64,000 nucleotides of DNA from Euwallacea fornicatus (Eukaryota > Arthropoda > Insecta > Coleoptera > Curculionidae), in the NCBI RefSeq assembly GCF_040115645.1, contig NW_027096042.1, positions 124,001 to 188,000 of the forward strand. Reading direction: 5' to 3'. The notes below the pieces were generated by a model, which was not told where the DNA came from, did no database searches, and was given only the letters and a program-made list of their open reading frames with translations. The position numbers and the translations under genes were made by a program. Positions within the stretch are counted from its first letter, which is position 1, and each line of letters opens with the position of its first letter. This document shows positions 1 to 11,294 of the stretch, piece after piece.

Positions 1-174
1 TTCGTGACTTTTCAAGCTTTGAACCTACGTAACTTCGGCAAATGAGCTCCAACTACCTTCAAAATTTTACCACAGAATCACCTCGACGAGCTCTTTAACA
101 TGACAAATAAGGCTTCATTGTATCTTGGTGAGTTTTCTAGAAAACGAGTAATTTATGTGCTCAAACACACATCT
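1..174 (+). repeat. Representative A-type monomer (174 bp)
   Basis: This monomer shows the usual order of landmarks: TTCGTGACTT at 1; the HindIII-containing near-palindrome TTCAAGCTTTGAA at 11-23; AACTTCGGCAAA; the first variable segment (here TGAGCTCCAACTACCTTC); ACCACAGAATC; CTCGACGAGCTC; the second variable segment (here TTTAACATGACAAAT); AAGGCTTCATTG; the 14-bp palindrome at 132-145; CGAGTAATTTATGTG; and a short CA-rich end. It has 66 G+C of 174 bases. Alleles at the HindIII position are CAAGCTTTG, CAAGTTTTG and CAAGATTTG. At the second variable segment I see TTTAACATGACAAAT (most common), TTTCACACGACTAAG, TTCATCATGACTCA(G/T), TTTTTAACACAGT(T/G)AAG and TTTACCATGACTTAT. Confidence 0.93.
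132..145. other. 14-bp perfect palindrome in the monomer
   Basis: GTTTTCTAGAAAAC is its own reverse complement, with an XbaI site at the centre. It recurs once per monomer in the TCTAGA allele class. The other two common alleles, GTTTTCCAGAAAAC and GTTTTTTAGAAAAC, each break the symmetry with a single base at the centre. A rare flank variant, TCTACAAAAC, is seen near 54.82 and 57.43 kb. A dyad like this could be a protein-binding site or could simply extrude as a small hairpin; no function is shown. Confidence 0.85.
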
Positions 175-348
175 TTCGTGACTTTTCAAGTTTTGAACCT
201 ACGTAACTTCGGCAAATGAGCTCCAACTACCTTCAAAATTTTACCACAGAATCACCTCGACGAGCTCTTTAACATGACAAATAAGGCTTCATTGTATCTT
301 GGTGAGTTTTCCAGAAAACGAGTAATTTATGTGCTCAAACACACATCT

Positions 349-522
349 TTCGTGACTTTTCAAGATTTGAACCTCCGTAACTTCGGCAAATGTGCTTCAC
401 ATTCCGTCAAAAATTGATCATAGAATCACCTCGTTGAGCTCTTCATCATGACTCAGAAGGCTTCATTGTATCTTGGTGAGTTTTTTAGAAAACGAGTAAT
501 TTATGTGCACAAACACACATCT
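349..522 (+). repeat. Representative B-type monomer (174 bp)
   Basis: B-type monomers carry a linked set of differences from the A type. TGTGCTTC follows CGGCAAA. Then come ATTCCGTC or ATTGCTTA, TTGATCATAGAATC in place of ACCACAGAATC, CTCGTTGAG in place of CTCGACGAG, and CATCATGACTCA before (G/T)AAGGCTTC. The TGATCA (BclI) site is a convenient marker of the type. B monomers are interspersed among A monomers, often every second to fourth position, through the whole window. Because these differences travel together over about 70 bp, A and B look like two old monomer families held together within the higher-order repeats. A few hybrids between them are listed separately. Confidence 0.88.
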
Positions 523-696
523 TTCGTGACTTTTCAAGATTTGAACCTCCGTAACTTCGGCAAATGAGCTCCAAATCGCTTCAAAATTTGACCACAGAAT
601 CACCTCGACGAGCTCTTTAACATGGCAAATAAGGCTTCATTGTATCTTGATGAGTTTTCTAGAAAACGAGTGATTTATGTGCACAAACACACTTCG

Positions 697-872
697 TTCG
701 TGACTTTTCAAGCTTTGAACCTCCGTAACTTCGGCAAAGGAGCTCCAACTACCTTCAAAATTTGACCACAGAATCACATCGACGAACTCTTTTTAACACA
801 GTGAAGAAGGCTTCATTGTATCTTGGTGAGTTTTCTAGAAAACGAGTGATTTATGTGCACAAACATACTTGT
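697..872 (+). repeat. 176-bp D-type monomer (first of 29)
   Basis: Its second variable segment reads CTCTTTTTAACACAG and is 2 bp longer than the A segment, so the step to the next TTCGTGACTT is 176 bp. The same segment occurs near 0.79, 5.31, 7.41, 10.02, 14.54, 15.94, 16.81, 17.33, 19.07, 20.47, 21.34, 21.87, 24.48, 32.83, 33.71, 34.75, 42.93, 43.98, 46.41, 49.55, 50.94, 53.73, 55.64, 56.34, 59.82, 60.52, 60.70, 62.26 and 62.96 kb. These 29 copies explain every +2 shift of the array register. Upstream the segment is preceded by CACATCGACGAACTC or CACGTCGACGAACTC; the latter creates a SalI site. Confidence 0.92.
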
Positions 873-2090
873 TTCGTGACTTTTCAAGCTTTGAACCTAC
901 GTAACTTCGGCAAATGTGCTTCAAATTCCGTCAAAAATTGATCATAGAATCACCTCGTTGAGCTCTTCATCATGACTCAGAAGGCTTCATTGTATCTTGG
1001 TGAGTTTTTTAGAAAACGAGTAATTTATGTGCACAAACACACTTCTTTCGTGACTTTTCAAGCTTTGAACCTCCGTAACTTCGGCAAATGAGCTCCAAAT
1101 CGCTTCAAAATTTTACCACAGAATCACCTCGACGAGCTCTTTAACATGACAAATAAGGCTTCATTGTATCTTGGTGAGTTTTCCAGAAAACGAGTAATTT
1201 ATGTGCAAAAACATATTTCTTTCGTGACTTTTCAAGTTTTGAACCTCCGTAACTTCGGCAAAGGAGCTCCAACTACCTTCAAAATTTGATCACAGAATCA
1301 GCTCGACGAGCTTTTTAACATGACAAATTAGGCTTCATTGTATCTTGGTGAGTTTTCCAGAAAACGAGTAATTTATGTGCAAAAACATACTTCTTTCGTG
1401 ACTTTTCAAGTTTTGAACCTCCGTAACTTCGGCAAAGGAGCTCCAACTACCTTCAAAATTTGACCACAGAATCACCTCGACGAGCTTTTTAACATGACAA
1501 ATAAGGCTTCATTGTATCTTGGTGAGTTTTCCAGAAAACGAGTAATTTATGTGCTCAAACACACATCTTTCGTGACTTTTCAAGATTTGAACCTCCGTAA
1601 CTTCGGCAAATGTGCTTCACATTCCGTCAAAAATTGATCATAGAATCACCTCGTTGAGCTCTTCATCATGACTCAGAAGGCTGCATTGTATCTTGGTGAG
1701 TTTTTTAGAAAACGAGTAATTTATGTGCACAAACACACATCTTTCGTGACTTTTCAAGCTTTGAACCTTCGTAACATCGGCAAATGAGCTCCAAATCGCT
1801 TCAAAATTTTACCACAGAATCACCTCGACGAGCTCTTTAACATGACAAATGAGGCTTCATTGTATCTTGGTGAGTTTTCCAGAAAACGAGTAATTTATGT
1901 GCACAAACACACTTCTTTCGTGACTTTTCAAGCTTTGAACCTCCGTAACTTCGGCAAATGTGCTTCAAATTGCTTAAAAAATTGATCATAGAATCACCTC
2001 GTTGAGCTCTTCATCATGACTCATAAGGCTTCATTGTATCTTGGTGAGTTTTCTAGAAAACGAGTAATTTATGTGCACAAACATACTTCT

Positions 2091-4526
2091 TTCGTGACTT
2101 TTCAAGCTTTGAACCTACGTAACTTCGGCAAATGAGCTCCAACTACCTTCAAAATTTTACCACAGAATCACCTCGACGAGCTCTTTAACATGACAAATAA
2201 GGCTTCATTGTATCTTGGTGAGTTTTCTAGAAAACGAGTAATTTATGTGCTCAAACACACATCTTTCGTGACTTTTCAAGTTTTGAACCTACGTAACTTC
2301 GGCAAATGAGCTCCAACTACCTTCAAAATTTGACCACAGAATCACCTCGACGAGCTCTTTAACATGACAAATAAGGCTTCATTGTATCTTGGTGAGTTTT
2401 CCAGAAAACGAGTAATTTATGTGCTCAAACACACATCTTTCGTGACTTTTCAAGATTTGAACCTCCGTAACTTCGGCAAATGTGCTTCACATTCCGTCAA
2501 AAATTGATCATAGAATCACCTCGTTGAGCTCTTCATCATGACTCAGAAGGCTGCATTGTATCTTGGTGAGTTTTTTAGAAAACGAGTAATTTATGTGCAC
2601 AAACACACATCTTTCGTGACTTTTCAAGCTTTGAACCTCCGTAACATCGGCAAATGAGCTCCAAATCGCTTCAAAATTTTACCACAGAATCACCTCGACG
2701 AGCTCTTTAACATGACAAATAAGGCTTCATTGTATCTTGGTGAGTTTTCTAGAAAACGAGTGATTTATGTGCTCAAACACACATCTTTCGTGACTTTTCA
2801 AGCTTTGAACCTCCGTAACTTCGGCAAATGAGCTCCAAATCGCTTCAAAATTTTACCACAGAATCACCTCGACGAGCTCTTTAACATGACAAATAAGGCT
2901 TCATTGTATCTTGGTGAGTTTTCCAGAAAACGAGTAATTTATGTGCAAAAACATATTTCTTTCGTGACTTTTCAAGTTTTGAACCTCCGTAACTTCGGCA
3001 AAGGAGCTCCAACTACCTTCAAAATTTGATCACAGAATCAGCTCGACGAGCTTTTTAACATGACAAATAAGGCTTCATTGTATCTTGGTGAGTTTTCCAG
3101 AAAACGAGTAATTTATGTGCAAAAACATACTTCTTTCGTGACTTTTCAAGTTTTGAACCTCCGTAACTTCGGCAAAGGAGCTCCAACTACCTTCAAAATT
3201 TGACCACAGAATCACCTCGACGAGCTTTTTAACATGACAAATAAGGCTTCATTGTATCTTGGTGAGTTTTCCAGAAAACGAGTAATTTATGTGCTCAAAC
3301 ACACATCTTTCGTGACTTTTCAAGATTTGAACCTCCGTAACTTCGGCAAATGTGCTTCACATTCCGTCAAAAATTGATCATAGAATCACCTCGTTGAGCT
3401 CTTCATCATGACTCAGAAGGCTGCATTGTATCTTGGTGAGTTTTTTAGAAAACGAGTAATTTATGTGCACAAACACACATCTTTCGTGACTTTTCAAGCT
3501 TTGAACCTCCGTAACATCGGCAAATGAGCTCCAAATCGCTTCAAAATTTTACCACAGAATCACCTCGACGAGCTCTTTAACATGACAAATAAGGCTTCAT
3601 TGTATCTTGGTGAGTTTTCTAGAAAACGAGTGATTTATGTGCTCAAACACACATCTTTCGTGACTTTTCAAGTTTTGAACCTACGTAACTTCGGCAAATG
3701 AGCTCCAACTACCTTCAAAATTTTACCACAGAATCACCTCGACGAGCTCTTTCACACGACTAAGAAGGCTTCATTGTATCTTGGTGAGTTTTCTAGAAAA
3801 CGAGTGATGTATGTGCACAAACACACTTCTTTCGTGACTTTTCAAGCTTTGGACCTCCGTAACTTCGGCAAATGTGCTTCAAATTGCTTAAAAAATTGAT
3901 CATAGAATCACCTCGTTGAGCTCTTCATCATGACTCATAAGGCTTCATTGTATCTTGGTGAGTTTTCTAGAAAACGAGTAATTTATGTGCACAAACATAC
4001 TTCTTTTGTGACTTTTGAAGCTTTGAACCTACGTAACATCGGCAAATGAGCTCCAACTACCTTCAAAATTTGACCACAGAATCACCTCGACGAGCTCTTT
4101 AACATGACAAATAAGGCTTCATTGTATCTTGGTGAGTTTTCTAGAAAACGAGTGATTTATGTGCACAAACACACTTCGTTCGTGACTTTTCAAGCTTTGA
4201 ACCTTCGTAACTTCGGCAAATGAGCTTCAAATACCTTCAAAATTTGATCACAGAATCACCTCGACGAGCTCTTTAACATGACAAATGAGGCTTCATTGTA
4301 TCTTGGTGAGTTTTCCAGAAAACGAGTAATTTATGTGCACAAACACACTTCTTTCGTGACTTTTCAAGCTTTGAACCTCCGTAACTTCGGCAAATGTGCT
4401 TCAAATTGCTTAAAAAATTGATCATAGAATCACCTCGTTGAGCTCTTCATCATGACTCATAAGGCTTCATTGTATCTTGGTGAGTTTTCTAGAAAACGAG
4501 TAATTTATGTGCACAAACATACTTCT
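2091..4526 (+). repeat. 14-monomer mosaic block between 12-mer copies
   Basis: This 2,436-bp stretch is exactly 14 x 174 bp. It contains parts of the 12-mer in altered order: the GGCTGCATTG plus CCGTAACATCGG pair occurs twice (near 2.55-2.65 and 3.42-3.51 kb), separated by the TTTCTTTCG / AATCAGCTCGACGAG monomer. Its right half (about 3.75-4.86 kb) carries GTGATGTATGTG near 3.8 kb and TTTTGAAGCTTTG near 4.01 kb, and is repeated near 11.58-12.69 kb. It looks like an insertion or rearrangement of related monomers between two 12-mer copies. Confidence 0.82.
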
Positions 4527-6616
4527 TTCGTGACTTTTCAAGCTTTGAACCTACGTAACTTCGGCAAATGAGCTCCAACTACCTTCAAAATTTTACCACA
4601 GAATCACCTCGACGAGCTCTTTAACATGACAAATAAGGCTTCATTGTATCTTGGTGAGTTTTCTAGAAAACGAGTAATTTATGTGCTCAAACACACATCT
4701 TTCGTGACTTTTCAAGTTTTGAACCTACGTAACTTCGGCAAATGAGCTCCAACTACCTTCAAAATTTTACCACAGAATCACCTCGACGAGCTCTTTAACA
4801 TGACAAATAAGGCTTCATTGTATCTTGGTGAGTTTTCCAGAAAACGAGTAATTTATGTGCTCAAACACACATCTTTCGTGACTTTTCAAGATTTGAACCT
4901 CCGTAACTTCGGCAAATGTGCTTCACATTCCGTCAAAAATTGATCATAGAATCACCTCGTTGAGCTCTTCATCATGACTCAGAAGGCTTCATTGTATCTT
5001 GGTGAGTTTTTTAGAAAACGAGTAATTTATGTGCACAAACACACATCTTTCGTGACTTTTCAAGATTTGAACCTCCGTAACTTCGGCAAATGAGCTCCAA
5101 ATCGCTTCAAAATTTGACCACAGAATCACCTCGACGAGCTCTTTAACATGGCAAATAAGGCTTCATTGTATCTTGATGAGTTTTCTAGAAAACGAGTGAT
5201 TTATGTGCACAAACACACTTCGTTCGTGACTTTTCAAGCTTTGAACCTCCGTAACTTCGGCAAAGGAGCTCCAACTACCTTCAAAATTTGACCACAGAAT
5301 CACATCGACGAACTCTTTTTAACACAGTGAAGAAGGCTTCATTGTATCTTGGTGAGTTTTCTAGAAAACGAGTGATTTATGTGCACAAACATACTTGTTT
5401 CGTGACTTTTCAAGCTTTGAACCTACGTAACTTCGGCAAATGTGCTTCAAATTCCGTCAAAAATTGATCATAGAATCACCTCGTTGAGCTCTTCATCATG
5501 ACTCAGAAGGCTTCATTGTATCTTGGTGAGTTTTTTAGAAAACGAGTAATTTATGTGCACAAACACACTTCTTTCGTGACTTTTCAAGCTTTGAACCTCC
5601 GTAACTTCGGCAAATGAGCTCCAAATCGCTTCAAAATTTTACCACAGAATCACCTCGACGAGCTCTTTAACATGACAAATAAGGCTTCATTGTATCTTGG
5701 TGAGTTTTCCAGAAAACGAGTAATTTATGTGCAAAAACATATTTCTTTCGTGACTTTTCAAGTTTTGAACCTCCGTAACTTCGGCAAAGGAGCTCCAACT
5801 ACCTTCAAAATTTGATCACAGAATCAGCTCGACGAGCTTTTTAACATGACAAATTAGGCTTCATTGTATCTTGGTGAGTTTTCCAGAAAACGAGTAATTT
5901 ATGTGCAAAAACATACTTCTTTCGTGACTTTTCAAGTTTTGAACCTCCGTAACTTCGGCAAAGGAGCTCCAACTACCTTCAAAATTTGACCACAGAATCA
6001 CCTCGACGAGCTTTTTAACATGACAAATAAGGCTTCATTGTATCTTGGTGAGTTTTCCAGAAAACGAGTAATTTATGTGCTCAAACACACATCTTTCGTG
6101 ACTTTTCAAGATTTGAACCTCCGTAACTTCGGCAAATGTGCTTCACATTCCGTCAAAAATTGATCATAGAATCACCTCGTTGAGCTCTTCATCATGACTC
6201 AGAAGGCTGCATTGTATCTTGGTGAGTTTTTTAGAAAACGAGTAATTTATGTGCACAAACACACATCTTTCGTGACTTTTCAAGCTTTGAACCTTCGTAA
6301 CATCGGCAAATGAGCTCCAAATCGCTTCAAAATTTTACCACAGAATCACCTCGACGAGCTCTTTAACATGACAAATGAGGCTTCATTGTATCTTGGTGAG
6401 TTTTCCAGAAAACGAGTAATTTATGTGCACAAACACACTTCTTTCGTGACTTTTCAAGCTTTGAACCTCCGTAACTTCGGCAAATGTGCTTCAAATTGCT
6501 TAAAAAATTGATCATAGAATCACCTCGTTGAGCTCTTCATCATGACTCATAAGGCTTCATTGTATCTTGGTGAGTTTTCTAGAAAACGAGTAATTTATGT
6601 GCACAAACATACTTCT
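4527..6616 (+). repeat. 12-mer higher-order repeat, copy 2 (2,090 bp)
   Basis: This copy matches 1-2,090 at every diagnostic position I compared, including GCAAATAAGG with TCTTGATGAG, the 176-bp monomer near 5.31 kb, ACAAATTAGG near 5.85 kb, GGCTGCATTG near 6.21 kb and CCTTCGTAACATCGG near 6.30 kb. It is followed directly by copy 3 with no spacer, so these two are a true tandem pair. Confidence 0.9.
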
Positions 6617-8460
6617 TTCGTGACTTTTCAAGCTTTGAACCTACGTAACTTCGGCAAATGAGCTCCAACTACCTTCAAAATTTTACCACAGAATCACCTC
6701 GACGAGCTCTTTAACATGACAAATAAGGCTTCATTGTATCTTGGTGAGTTTTCTAGAAAACGAGTAATTTATGTGCTCAAACACACATCTTTCGTGACTT
6801 TTCAAGTTTTGAACCTACGTAACTTCGGCAAATGAGCTCCAACTACCTTCAAAATTTTACCACAGAATCACCTCGACGAGCTCTTTAACATGACAAATAA
6901 GGCTTCATTGTATCTTGGTGAGTTTTCCAGAAAACGAGTAATTTATGTGCTCAAACACACATCTTTCGTGACTTTTCAAGATTTGAACCTCCGTAACTTC
7001 GGCAAATGTGCTTCACATTCCGTCAAAAATTGATCATAGAATCACCTCGTTGAGCTCTTCATCATGACTCAGAAGGCTTCATTGTATCTTGGTGAGTTTT
7101 TTAGAAAACGAGTAATTTATGTGCACAAACACACATCTTTCGTGACTTTTCAAGATTTGAACCTCCGTAACTTCGGCAAATGAGCTCCAAATCGCTTCAA
7201 AATTTGACCACAGAATCACCTCGACGAGCTCTTTAACATGACAAATAAGGCTTCATTGTATCTTGATGAGTTTTCTAGAAAACGAGTGATTTATGTGCAC
7301 AAACACACTTCGTTCGTGACTTTTCAAGCTTTGAACCTCCGTAACTTCGGCAAAGGAGCTCCAACTACCTTCAAAATTTGACCACAGAATCACATCGACG
7401 AACTCTTTTTAACACAGTGAAGAAGGCTTCATTGTATCTTGGTGAGTTTTCTAGAAAACGAGTGATTTATGTGCACAAACATACTTGTTTCGTGACTTTT
7501 CAAGCTTTGAACCTACGTAACTTCGGCAAATGTGCTTCAAATTCCGTCAAAAATTGATCATAGAATCACCTCGTTGAGCTCTTCATCATGACTCAGAAGG
7601 CTTCATTGTATCTTGGTGAGTTTTTTAGAAAACGAGTAATTTATGTGCACAAACACACTTCTTTCGTGACTTTTCAAGCTTTGAACCTCCGTAACTTCGG
7701 CAAATGAGCTCCAAATCGCTTCAAAATTTTACCACAGAATCACCTCGACGAGCTCTTTAACATGACAAATAAGGCTTCATTGTATCTTGGTGAGTTTTCC
7801 AGAAAACGAGTAATTTATGTGCAAAAACATATTTCTTTCGTGACTTTTCAAGTTTTGAACCTCCGTAACTTCGGCAAAGGAGCTCCAACTACCTTCAAAA
7901 TTTGATCACAGAATCAGCTCGACGAGCTTTTTAACATGACAAATTAGGCTTCATTGTATCTTGGTGAGTTTTCCAGAAAACGAGTAATTTATGTGCAAAA
8001 ACATACTTCTTTCGTGACTTTTCAAGTTTTGAACCTCCGTAACTTCGGCAAAGGAGCTCCAACTACCTTCAAAATTTGACCACAGAATCACCTCGACGAG
8101 CTTTTTAACATGACAAATAAGGCTTCATTGTATCTTGGTGAGTTTTCCAGAAAACGAGTAATTTATGTGCTCAAACACACATCTTTCGTGACTTTTCAAG
8201 ATTTGAACCTCCGTAACTTCGGCAAATGTGCTTCACATTCCGTCAAAAATTGATCATAGAATCACCTCGTTGAGCTCTTCATCATGACTCAGAAGGCTGC
8301 ATTGTATCTTGGTGAGTTTTTTAGAAAACGAGTAATTTATGTGCACAAACACACATCTTTCGTGACTTTTCAAGCTTTGAACCTTCGTAACATCGGCAAA
8401 TGAGCTCCAAATCGCTTCAAAATTTTACCACAGAATCACCTCGACGAGCTCTTTAACATG
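6617..8460 (+). repeat. 12-mer higher-order repeat, copy 3 (truncated)
   Basis: This is the same unit as 4,527-6,616, with one change near 7.24 kb: ACAAATAAGG where copies 1 and 2 have GCAAATAAGG, with TCTTGATGAG still following. The match stops at about 8,461, where AACATGAC continues into TCATAAGG instead of AAATGAGG. About 10.6 of the 12 monomers are present. The break lies inside the second variable segment and joins an A-type left half to a B-type right half, as expected from unequal exchange inside a monomer. Confidence 0.86.
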
Positions 8461-8706
8461 ACTCATAAGGCTTCATTGTATCTTGGTGAGTTTTCCAGAA
8501 AACGAGTAATTTATGTGCACAAACACACTTCTTTCGTGACTTTTCAAGCTTTGAACCTCCGTAACTTCGGCAAAGGAGCTCCAACTACCTTCAAAATTTG
8601 ACCACAGAATAACCTCGACGAGCTCTTTCACACGACTAAGAAGGCTTCATTGTATCTTGGTGAGTTTTCTAGAAAACGAGTGATTTATGTGCTCAAACAC
8701 ACATCT

Positions 8707-9750
8707 TTCGTGACTTTTCAAGATTTGAACCTCCGTAACTTCGGCAAATGTGCTTCACATTCCGTCAAAAATTGATCATAGAATCACCTCGTTGAGCTCT
8801 TCATCATGACTCAGAAGGCTTCATTGTATCTTGGTGAGTTTTTTAGAAAACGAGTAATTTATGTGCACAAACACACATTTTTCGTGACTTTTCAAGCTTT
8901 GAACCTCCGTAACATCGGCAAATGAGCTCCAAATCGCTTCAAAATTTTACCACAGAATCACCTCGACGAGCTCTTTAACATGACAAATAAGGCTTCATTG
9001 TTTCTTGGTGAGTTTTCTAGAAAACGAGTGATTTATGTGCTCAAACACACATCTTTCGTGACTTTTCAAGATTTGAACCTCCGTAACTTCGGCAAATGTG
9101 CTTCACATTCCGTCAAAAATTGATCATAGAATCACCTCGTTGAGCTCTTCATCATGACTCAGAAGGCTTCATTGTATCTTGGTGAGTTTTTTAGAAAACG
9201 AGTAATTTATGTGCACAAACACACATCTTTCGTGACTTTTCAAGCTTTGAACCTCCGTAACATCGGCAAATGAGCTCCAAATCGCTTCAAAATTTTACCA
9301 CAGAATCACCTCGACGAGCTCTTTAACATGACAAATAAGGCTTCATTGTATCTTGGTGAGTTTTCCAGAAAACGAGTAATTTATGTGCTCAAACACACAT
9401 CTTTCGTGACTTTTCAAGATTTGAACCTCCGTAACTTCGGCAAATGTGCTTCACATTCCGTCAAAAATTGATCATAGAATCACCTCGTTGAGCTCTTCAT
9501 CATGACTCAGAAGGCTTCATTGTATCTTGGTGAGTTTTCCAGAAAACGAGTAATTTATGTGCAAAAACATACTTCTTTCGTGACTTTTCAAGCTTTGAAC
9601 CTCCGTAACTTCGGCAAAGGAGCTCCAACTACCTTCAAAATTTGACCACAGAATCACCTCGACGAGCTTTTTAACATGACAAATAAGGCTTCATTGTATC
9701 TTGGTGAGTTTTCCAGAAAACGAGTAATTTATGTGCTCAAACACACATCT
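8707..9750 (+). repeat. 348-bp A/B dimer run
   Basis: A B-type monomer with CACATTCCGTC starts every 348 bp (CACATTCC at 8,756, 9,104, 9,452 and 9,800). The first two dimers (8,707-9,054 and 9,055-9,402) are close to identical and pair this B monomer with an A monomer carrying TTTTTTAGAAAAC, CCGTAACATCGG and AAATCGCTTC. The dimers starting at 9,403 and 9,751 keep the B member but pair it with a GGAGCTCC monomer. A single change, TTCATCATAG for TTGATCATAG, marks the copy near 9.82 kb. Confidence 0.82.
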
Positions 9751-11294
9751 TTCGTGACTTTTCAAGATTTGAACCTCCGTAACTTCGGCAAATGTGCTTC
9801 ACATTCCGTCAAAAATTCATCATAGAATCACCTCGTTGAGCTCTTCATCATGACTCAGAAGGCTTCATTGTATCTTGGTGAGTTTTTTAGAAAACGAGTA
9901 ATTTATGTGCACAAACACACTTCTTTCGTGACTTTTCAAGCTTTGAACCTCCGTAACTTCGGCAAAGGAGCTCCAACTACCTTCAAAATTTGACCACAGA
10001 ATCACGTCGATGAACTCTTTTTAACACAGTTAAGAAGGCTTCATTGTATCTTGGTGAGTTTTCTAGAAAACGAGTGATTTATGTGCACAAACACACTTCT
10101 TTCGTGACTTTTCAAGCTTTGGACCTCCGTAACTTCGGCAAATGTGCTTCAAATTGCTTAAAAAATTGATCATAGAATCACCTCGTTGAGCTCTTCATCA
10201 TGACTCATAAGGCTTCATTGTATCTTGGTGAGTTTTCTAGAAAAGGAGTAATTTATGTGCACAAACATACTTCTATCGTGACTTTTCAAGCTTTGAACCT
10301 ACGTAACTTCGGCAAATGAGCTCCAACTACGTTCAAAATTTGACCACAGAATCACCTCGACGAGCTCTTTTACATGACAAATAAGGCTTCATTGTATCTT
10401 GGTGAGTTTTCTAGAAAACGAGTGATTTATGTGCACAAACACACTTCGTTCGTGACTTTTCAAGCTTTGAACCTCCGTAACTTCGGCAAATGAGCTTCAA
10501 ATACCTTCAAAATTTGACCACAGAATCACCTCGACGAGCTCTTTAACATGACAAATGAGGCTTCATTGTATCTTGGTGAGTTTTCCAGAAAACGAGTAAT
10601 TTATGTGCAAAAACATATTTCTTTCGTGACTTTTCAAGTTTTGAACCTCCGTAACTTCGGCAAAGGAGCTCCAACTACCTTCAAAATTTGATCACAGAAT
10701 CAGCTCGACGAGCTTTTTAACATGACAAATAAGGCTTCATTGTATCTTGGTGAGTTTTCCAGAAAACGAGTAATTTATGTGCAAAAACATACTTCTTTCG
10801 TGACTTTTCAAGTTTTGAACCTCCGTAACTTCGGCAAAGGAGCTCCAACTACCTTCAAAATTTGACCACAGAATCACCTCGACGAGCTTTTTAACATGAC
10901 AAATAAGGCTTCATTGTATCTTGGTGAGTTTTCCAGAAAACGAGTAATTTATGTGCTCAAACACACATCTTTCGTGACTTTTCAAGATTTGAACCTCCGT
11001 AACTTCGGCAAATGTGCTTCACATTCCGTCAAAAATTGATCATAGAATCACCTCGTTGAGCTCTTCATCATGACTCAGAAGGCTGCATTGTATCTTGGTG
11101 AGTTTTTTAGAAAACGAGTAATTTATGTGCACAAACACACATCTTTCGTGACTTTTCAAGCTTTGAACCTCCGTAACATCGGCAAATGAGCTCCAAATCG
11201 CTTCAAAATTTTACCACAGAATCACCTCGACGAGCTCTTTAACATGACAAATAAGGCTTCATTGTATCTTGGTGAGTTTTCTAGAAAACGAGTG
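9751..11294 (+). repeat. Mosaic satellite segment
   Basis: This segment holds a 176-bp D monomer near 10.02 kb, a run with AAAAGGAGTAATT and CTATCGTG near 10.25 kb that I see nowhere else, and then, from about 10.59 kb, a near-copy of 2.93-3.75 kb. The offset of 7,662 bp equals 44 monomers including the three 176-bp ones in between. No non-satellite sequence is present. Confidence 0.78.

Larger units (their letters stand above)
1..2090 (+). repeat. 12-mer higher-order repeat, copy 1 (2,090 bp)
   Basis: Eleven 174-bp monomers plus one 176-bp monomer make this 2,090-bp unit. It carries diagnostic variants: CATGGCAAATAAGG with TCTTGATGAG near 0.62-0.65 kb, a CATACTTGTTTCG monomer end near 0.87 kb, ACAAATTAGG near 1.32 kb, GGCTGCATTG near 1.68 kb and CCTTCGTAACATCGG near 1.77 kb. 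The same variants return in the same order at +4,526 (copy 2) and, except for one base, at +6,616 (copy 3). The true unit start is arbitrary because the array is circularly permutable. Confidence 0.9.

Noticed and set aside
38..51. Possible CENP-B box (TTCG followed four bases later by A)
   Set aside because: TTCGGCAAATGAGC has TTCG and the A at the right spacing but lacks the CGGG half of the box. CTTCGTTCGTGAC also fails. No monomer I read satisfies the essential positions.
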